A program made the translations under genes and the position numbers. A DNA stretch of 64,000 nucleotides. Source: Streptomyces vietnamensis. Its GTDB lineage: Bacteria > Actinomycetota > Actinomycetes > Streptomycetales > Streptomycetaceae. Shown here piece after piece: positions 60,965-64,000 of this stretch. Location of the stretch: contig NZ_CP010407.1 in NCBI RefSeq assembly GCF_000830005.1, positions 7,452,001-7,516,000 of the forward strand. Reading direction: 5' to 3'. The notes under the pieces were generated by a model. It was given only the letters and a program-made list of their open reading frames with translations, was not told the origin of the DNA and did no database searches. Numbering within the stretch: the stretch's first letter is position 1; every line of letters begins with the position of its first letter.

Positions 60965-61903
60965 TCAGCGGCTGTGCCGGGGAGCCGACGAAGCGGCTGA
61001 CGGCCGGGCTGCGGCTGTGGGCGCGAGGGTGCTCGACCGCTTCTGCGCCGAGGACGTGGTGCGGCTCTGGGCCGCCATCACGCGGAGGTCGGCCGCTGGC
61101 CGCGGAACGCACGCGGCACGGCGTACGGCCTCGGTGACAGCGGTGCGGCGTACGTCGAGCGGAGTCGGAGAGCGAGAGCCCCGGGGATCGGCAGCCGGGC
61201 CGACCGGCGTCAGCGTGACCAGCGGCTCCATCTCGCGGTGGATCATGTGCCGTTCACGGACCACCGGGGCCGAACCGGCCATGACGGCCGCCGTCGCGGC
61301 GATCAGATGGGACGGAGTGCGGGCCGTGAACACCACCTCCGCCCGCGTACCCCAGCCCCGGGGACCGGCCCACAGCACGACGGCCTCGGCGTCCCGTCCG
61401 CCGCGAAGGGTGTGGATCTCGACACCCGCCAGCCCGTCGGGAGCGGTGACCTCGACGGTTCCGTACTTGGCTGCCCCTCGGCGCCAGCCGGCATCGAGCA
61501 GCGGCTGGACGGCATCAGCCCAGTACAACGACGGGTCCGCGAGGAAGCGTCCGTTGTTCTCGTACGGGTCGGATGCGGCGTAGTCCTGGGCCAGAGCGGT
61601 GGTGAGGCCGGCGACGATCTCGGCCGGGGTGACGTGGTTGAAGGTCGCCGTCCAGCGGGGCGTGGCGACGGCGTCCTCGGCCACGGTGATCCTCCACAGC
61701 TCGAAGTCGTCGCCGAACCAGCCGATCCGGATCCGCTGGTCGGGAGAGGTGACGAGGAGCTGGCAGGGGCCGTCGTCGAGGTAGTGGTGTGGCCAGTGGG
61801 CCACGGGGGCGAAGCCGGCGTCTCCGGTCCCGTTGGAGCCGGCGAGATACATGGGGCTGACCAGTACCTCTTCGTGGTGGGACGGGTCGGGAAGGGCGGA
61901 CAT
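60965..61903 (-). CDS. DUF317 protein, two-domain
   Basis: A 312-residue protein with two DUF317 units: LVTSPDQRIRIGWFGDDFEL ... HVTPAEIVAGLTTALAQDYA, and VEVTAPDGLAGVEIHTLRGG ... WGTRAEVVFTARTPSHLIAA. DUF317 proteins are nearly confined to Streptomyces and its mobile elements; their function is unknown. The tail after residue 230 is Arg/Ser-rich and disordered. ATG at 61903. Confidence 0.85.
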   Translation of the reverse strand: MSALPDPSHHEEVLVSPMYLAGSNGTGDAGFAPVAHWPHHYLDDGPCQLLVTSPDQRIRIGWFGDDFELWRITVAEDAVATPRWTATFNHVTPAEIVAGLTTALAQDYAASDPYENNGRFLADPSLYWADAVQPLLDAGWRRGAAKYGTVEVTAPDGLAGVEIHTLRGGRDAEAVVLWAGPRGWGTRAEVVFTARTPSHLIAATAAVMAGSAPVVRERHMIHREMEPLVTLTPVGPAADPRGSRSPTPLDVRRTAVTEAVRRAACVPRPAADLRVMAAQSRTTSSAQKRSSTLAPTAAARPSAASSAPRHSR

Positions 61904-62027
61904 GGTCGAAGCTCCAGGCGCGTGTGGGAGGAGGAACGCGCCCGCGTGCGCAGCGCGGTGAAAGGCCGGGGCGCACGCGGACGCCGTCGCGATGACGGGG
62001 TGCCTCTGGTTCTCAGCGCCACCCGGA

Positions 62028-62876
62028 TTACCTGACCCGTCCCGGGGCCGACTGAGTGGTTACGGCAGTCGGCACCCGCGGTTGCGGCTGGGAGCCGTGG
62101 CTGAACAGGGCGCTCGGTACGGCAGCGCTCCGGCGCAGGGCTGCTGCGGTTCGGGCGCCGTCCGACCCCAACGGGACAGTGGAGTGGGTCCGCTGGGTCG
62201 TCGCGACGGGGACAGGGGGCGACGGGGTCCACCGGGTGGACAAGGGGGCGCTCCAGCGCTCGACGGTCGCGTAGACGGGGCCCAGCTCCTGGCCGGCATC
62301 GGTCAGTGTGTAGGGGGCGCCGTGTTGCGGTCCCGTGCGGGTGACCAGGCCGTCGGCCTGGAGCCGGAGGAGGCGCTGCCGGGTGAAGGCGTCGGCCCGG
62401 CCGATGCCCTCGGCGATGTGGCCGAACCGCATCGGGCCGCCGTCGGCAAGGACTTGGATCAGGGCAGTGGAATGCCGTGGTCGTAGACGCCGTACAGCGT
62501 CCTCGACGCGTTCGGCTTCGGCCGTCGCGTCGGGCGCCAGGTAGATCCGGGACCAGTCGGCCAGCGTGCGGTGCACGTGCGTCAGGGACTCGCCGAGGGC
62601 GCTGAGCCGGTACGGAGCCCCGTGGCGGGTGTCGGTTCGGGTGACCAGCCCGCCGGTTTGCATGGCGGCCAGCCGCAGGCCGAGCACCTGCTCGCTGACG
62701 AAGGGGAGCTTGGCGGCGATGTCCCGTATTCGCATGGGGCGGCCCTCCTGGGCCAGGGTCATCACGGACCAGGTGGTCCACTTCGGTCCCATCAGGGCGA
62801 ACGCGTCCTCGATGCGCTGGGCGTCGAACGAGTTGATGGGGAAGACGGGCCGGGCGGGGACGTGGGGCTGGTTCAT
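62028..62876 (-). CDS. tandem HxlR-type winged-helix regulator
   Basis: A 282-residue protein with two consecutive HxlR-like DNA-binding domains. The first is WTTWSVMTLAQEGRPMRIRD ... LRLAAMQTGGLVTRTDTRHG, the second HSTALIQVLADGGPMRFGHI ... RLLRLQADGLVTRTGPQHG. Each has a wing ending in GAPY(R/T)L. No HxlR Cys is evident, so it is probably not a thiol sensor of that type. A disordered tail follows residue 205. The ATG overlaps the upstream stop (ATGA). Confidence 0.85.
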   Translation of the reverse strand: MNQPHVPARPVFPINSFDAQRIEDAFALMGPKWTTWSVMTLAQEGRPMRIRDIAAKLPFVSEQVLGLRLAAMQTGGLVTRTDTRHGAPYRLSALGESLTHVHRTLADWSRIYLAPDATAEAERVEDAVRRLRPRHSTALIQVLADGGPMRFGHIAEGIGRADAFTRQRLLRLQADGLVTRTGPQHGAPYTLTDAGQELGPVYATVERWSAPLSTRWTPSPPVPVATTQRTHSTVPLGSDGARTAAALRRSAAVPSALFSHGSQPQPRVPTAVTTQSAPGRVR

Positions 62877-63541
62877 TCGGCCGCCTCCATCCGGGCGAGC
62901 AGTGAACGGACCAGAGTGGGCAGTCCTCCTGGTTCGCCGCCGGTCCAGATCTGGTCGGCCGCCTCGTCGAGGACGTACGCGGCGTCTTCGATCAGGCCGC
63001 TGGAGATCTCCATGCAGGCGTCGGTGATCCGGGAGGCCGCGAGCAGCGACTGGGAGAGCACGTCGACGTAGTTGCCCGGCGGGAGCCCTGCGGCCTGGGC
63101 GGCGGTGCGGATCGCCGTCAGCTCCAGCGCGCTGAAGGCGAAGTCGAACCCGTCTTCCTCCTCGGCGTCCTCGGTCGCGGAGAAGTCCAGATTTCGAGGT
63201 TCCGTGGGGATGCCGACGCGTGTGCAGATCTGGTCGACGGCGGTGGTCAGCTCGGCGAGGGACTCGGTGAACCAGCCCAGCGCGGAGGCGTAGGAGGCCA
63301 GGGTGAACAGACCCGCCGACGTGGCGGGACGCCGCTCGGCGGCCATGAACTCTTCGAGCCGGTCGGTCAGTTCGCCCACCACGTGCGGGCCGGCGGACAG
63401 CGCGCCCAGTACGGGGTGCAGGTAGGAGCGGCTGGCGGCCGTCGGGTACTCGGCAGCGAGGATTCCGGAGACGCTCTGCGCGGCCCCGGTGAGGAGGCCG
63501 GCCAGGTCGGTACGGGACAGCGGGGCACGATCGGTGGTCAT
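62873..63541 (-). CDS. hypothetical helical protein (222 residues)
   Basis: An all-helical acidic protein (LAGLLTGAAQSVSGILAAEY ... LGALSAGPHVVGELTDRLEE ... LSQSLLAASRITDACMEISS) with a central acidic patch (ATEDAEEEDG). I do not recognise the family. Start and stop overlap both neighbours by 4 bp (ATGA), so it is the middle gene of a tightly coupled trio with the RelE-like protein before it and the winged-helix regulator after it. Confidence 0.7.
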   Translation of the reverse strand: MTTDRAPLSRTDLAGLLTGAAQSVSGILAAEYPTAASRSYLHPVLGALSAGPHVVGELTDRLEEFMAAERRPATSAGLFTLASYASALGWFTESLAELTTAVDQICTRVGIPTEPRNLDFSATEDAEEEDGFDFAFSALELTAIRTAAQAAGLPPGNYVDVLSQSLLAASRITDACMEISSGLIEDAAYVLDEAADQIWTGGEPGGLPTLVRSLLARMEAAE

Positions 63542-64000
63542 CGCTGGGGGACCTTTCGGGAAATGGCGGCCGTGGAGTGAGCCACTGTGGGAGGAGCTAC
63601 CGGGGCGGCGGCCGTAGGGCGGCTTGCGGTGAGGGAGGAACGGGACTGAGCGGCCTGGACGCGGGCCTCGGCGGCGGAGGGCGTCTCGGTGATCTGCTGA
63701 GGGGCGGTGCGCAGGTGCGCCGAGCGGTAGACCGCGTAGTCCTTCCGGCTTCCGGCGGCGACGAGGTAGACCTCGCGCTTGTGGTTCGAGGTCGGCGGGG
63801 CCGGGCGGAACTGGATGACCATCCGGTAGGAGACGGAGGGGTCAACGTAGACCTTGTGGAAGCCGGCGAGGCGGCCCTTCAACGGTAGGCAGTCGTCACT
63901 TCCGTGGACAAGGTTCTGCAGTTCCAGCAGCGCCAAGTCGCGGATACGGTCGGGAAGTTCCCGAAGATCGGCGATGGCGTCAGGGTGTGCGGCGAAGGCG
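63538..64000 (-). CDS. RelE/ParE-fold-like protein, 5' end outside window
   Basis: The frame is open to the window edge (AFAAHPDAIADLRELPDRIR ...), so the N-terminus is missing. The visible part LPLKGRLAGFHKVYVDPSVS, SYRMVIQFRPAPP, REVYLVAAGSRKDYAVYRSA follows the strand order of RelE/ParE ribonuclease toxins, with R-x-V-Y-R at the end. A Pro/Ala tail follows. The next gene in the operon would be an odd antitoxin, so it may be a RelE-fold protein of another function. Confidence 0.6.
   Translation of the reverse strand, partial: AFAAHPDAIADLRELPDRIRDLALLELQNLVHGSDDCLPLKGRLAGFHKVYVDPSVSYRMVIQFRPAPPTSNHKREVYLVAAGSRKDYAVYRSAHLRTAPQQITETPSAAEARVQAAQSRSSLTASRPTAAAPVAPPTVAHSTAAISRKVPQR

Overview
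The window is high-GC, codon-biased DNA typical of Streptomyces or a close relative. Evidence includes pervasive G/C third positions, GTG and TTG starts, Wbl, DUF317, DUF2637 and MAB_1171c-type families, an ECF sigma factor with a SnoaL-like tail, and actinobacterial IS remnants. I recognised no rRNA, tRNA or CRISPR array.

Region 1 (1-10.4 kb) looks like ordinary chromosome. It holds the start of a sensor kinase, an MMPL exporter, a luciferase-like flavoprotein and a methyltransferase. A branched-chain amino acid type ABC transporter follows, in which two permeases and one ATPase are fused into a single protein, and then a YjbQ/UPF0047 enzyme.

Region 2 (10.4-24 kb) begins right after yjbQ with a large serine integrase and is a patchwork of mobile DNA. 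It contains a truncated sigma-factor copy, a tyrosine integrase beside a broken epimerase gene, and an ISAs1-type element of about 3.1 kb with terminal repeats and a 9-bp target duplication. An IS5-type element with its own passenger gene has inserted into that ISAs1 element, which also encloses two overlapping 58-residue cysteine-rich genes. Next come accessory genes that may be defence-related: a degenerate RNase H/RuvC-like protein, a Ser/Thr kinase, a possible nuclease-fold protein and a GIY-YIG protein, with a DNA-ligase remnant between the last two.

Region 3 (24.2-37.5 kb) is the best candidate for an undescribed system. A second-type glutamyl-tRNA synthetase converges on a tightly coupled minus-strand operon encoding two GT4 glycosyltransferases, a dehydrogenase-fold protein lacking the usual catalytic His, a MoaA-like radical SAM enzyme, a nucleotidyltransferase, a second radical SAM enzyme, a NodU/CmcH carbamoyltransferase and a SpoT-like HD hydrolase. 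A RsbW-like ATPase, a TPR regulator and a FAD oxidase sit at its head. It reads as a small-molecule pathway for a carbamoylated, glycosylated product without PKS or NRPS genes; the product is unknown.

Region 4 (37.7-46.7 kb) has an aminoglycoside-adenylyltransferase-like gene and an intact ECF sigma gene that is the inverted copy of the fragment at 12.8 kb. It also has a polymorphic toxin with a restriction-endonuclease-fold domain plus probable immunity gene, a DUF89 protein, an ImmA/IrrE protease paired with a membrane protein, and a HAD phosphatase.

Region 5 (46.7-64 kb) looks like an integrative mobilizable or conjugative element. It has a double-HTH repressor, a replication initiator with internal heptamer repeats, a DnaC-like loader, a Wbl regulator, a DUF2637 spread protein, MobC with a candidate oriT inside it, and a MOBP-type relaxase. 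A NACHT NTPase with an N-terminal nuclease-like domain is the defence cargo. The right side carries a minus-strand set of DUF317, tandem winged-helix and RelE-like genes running off the window.
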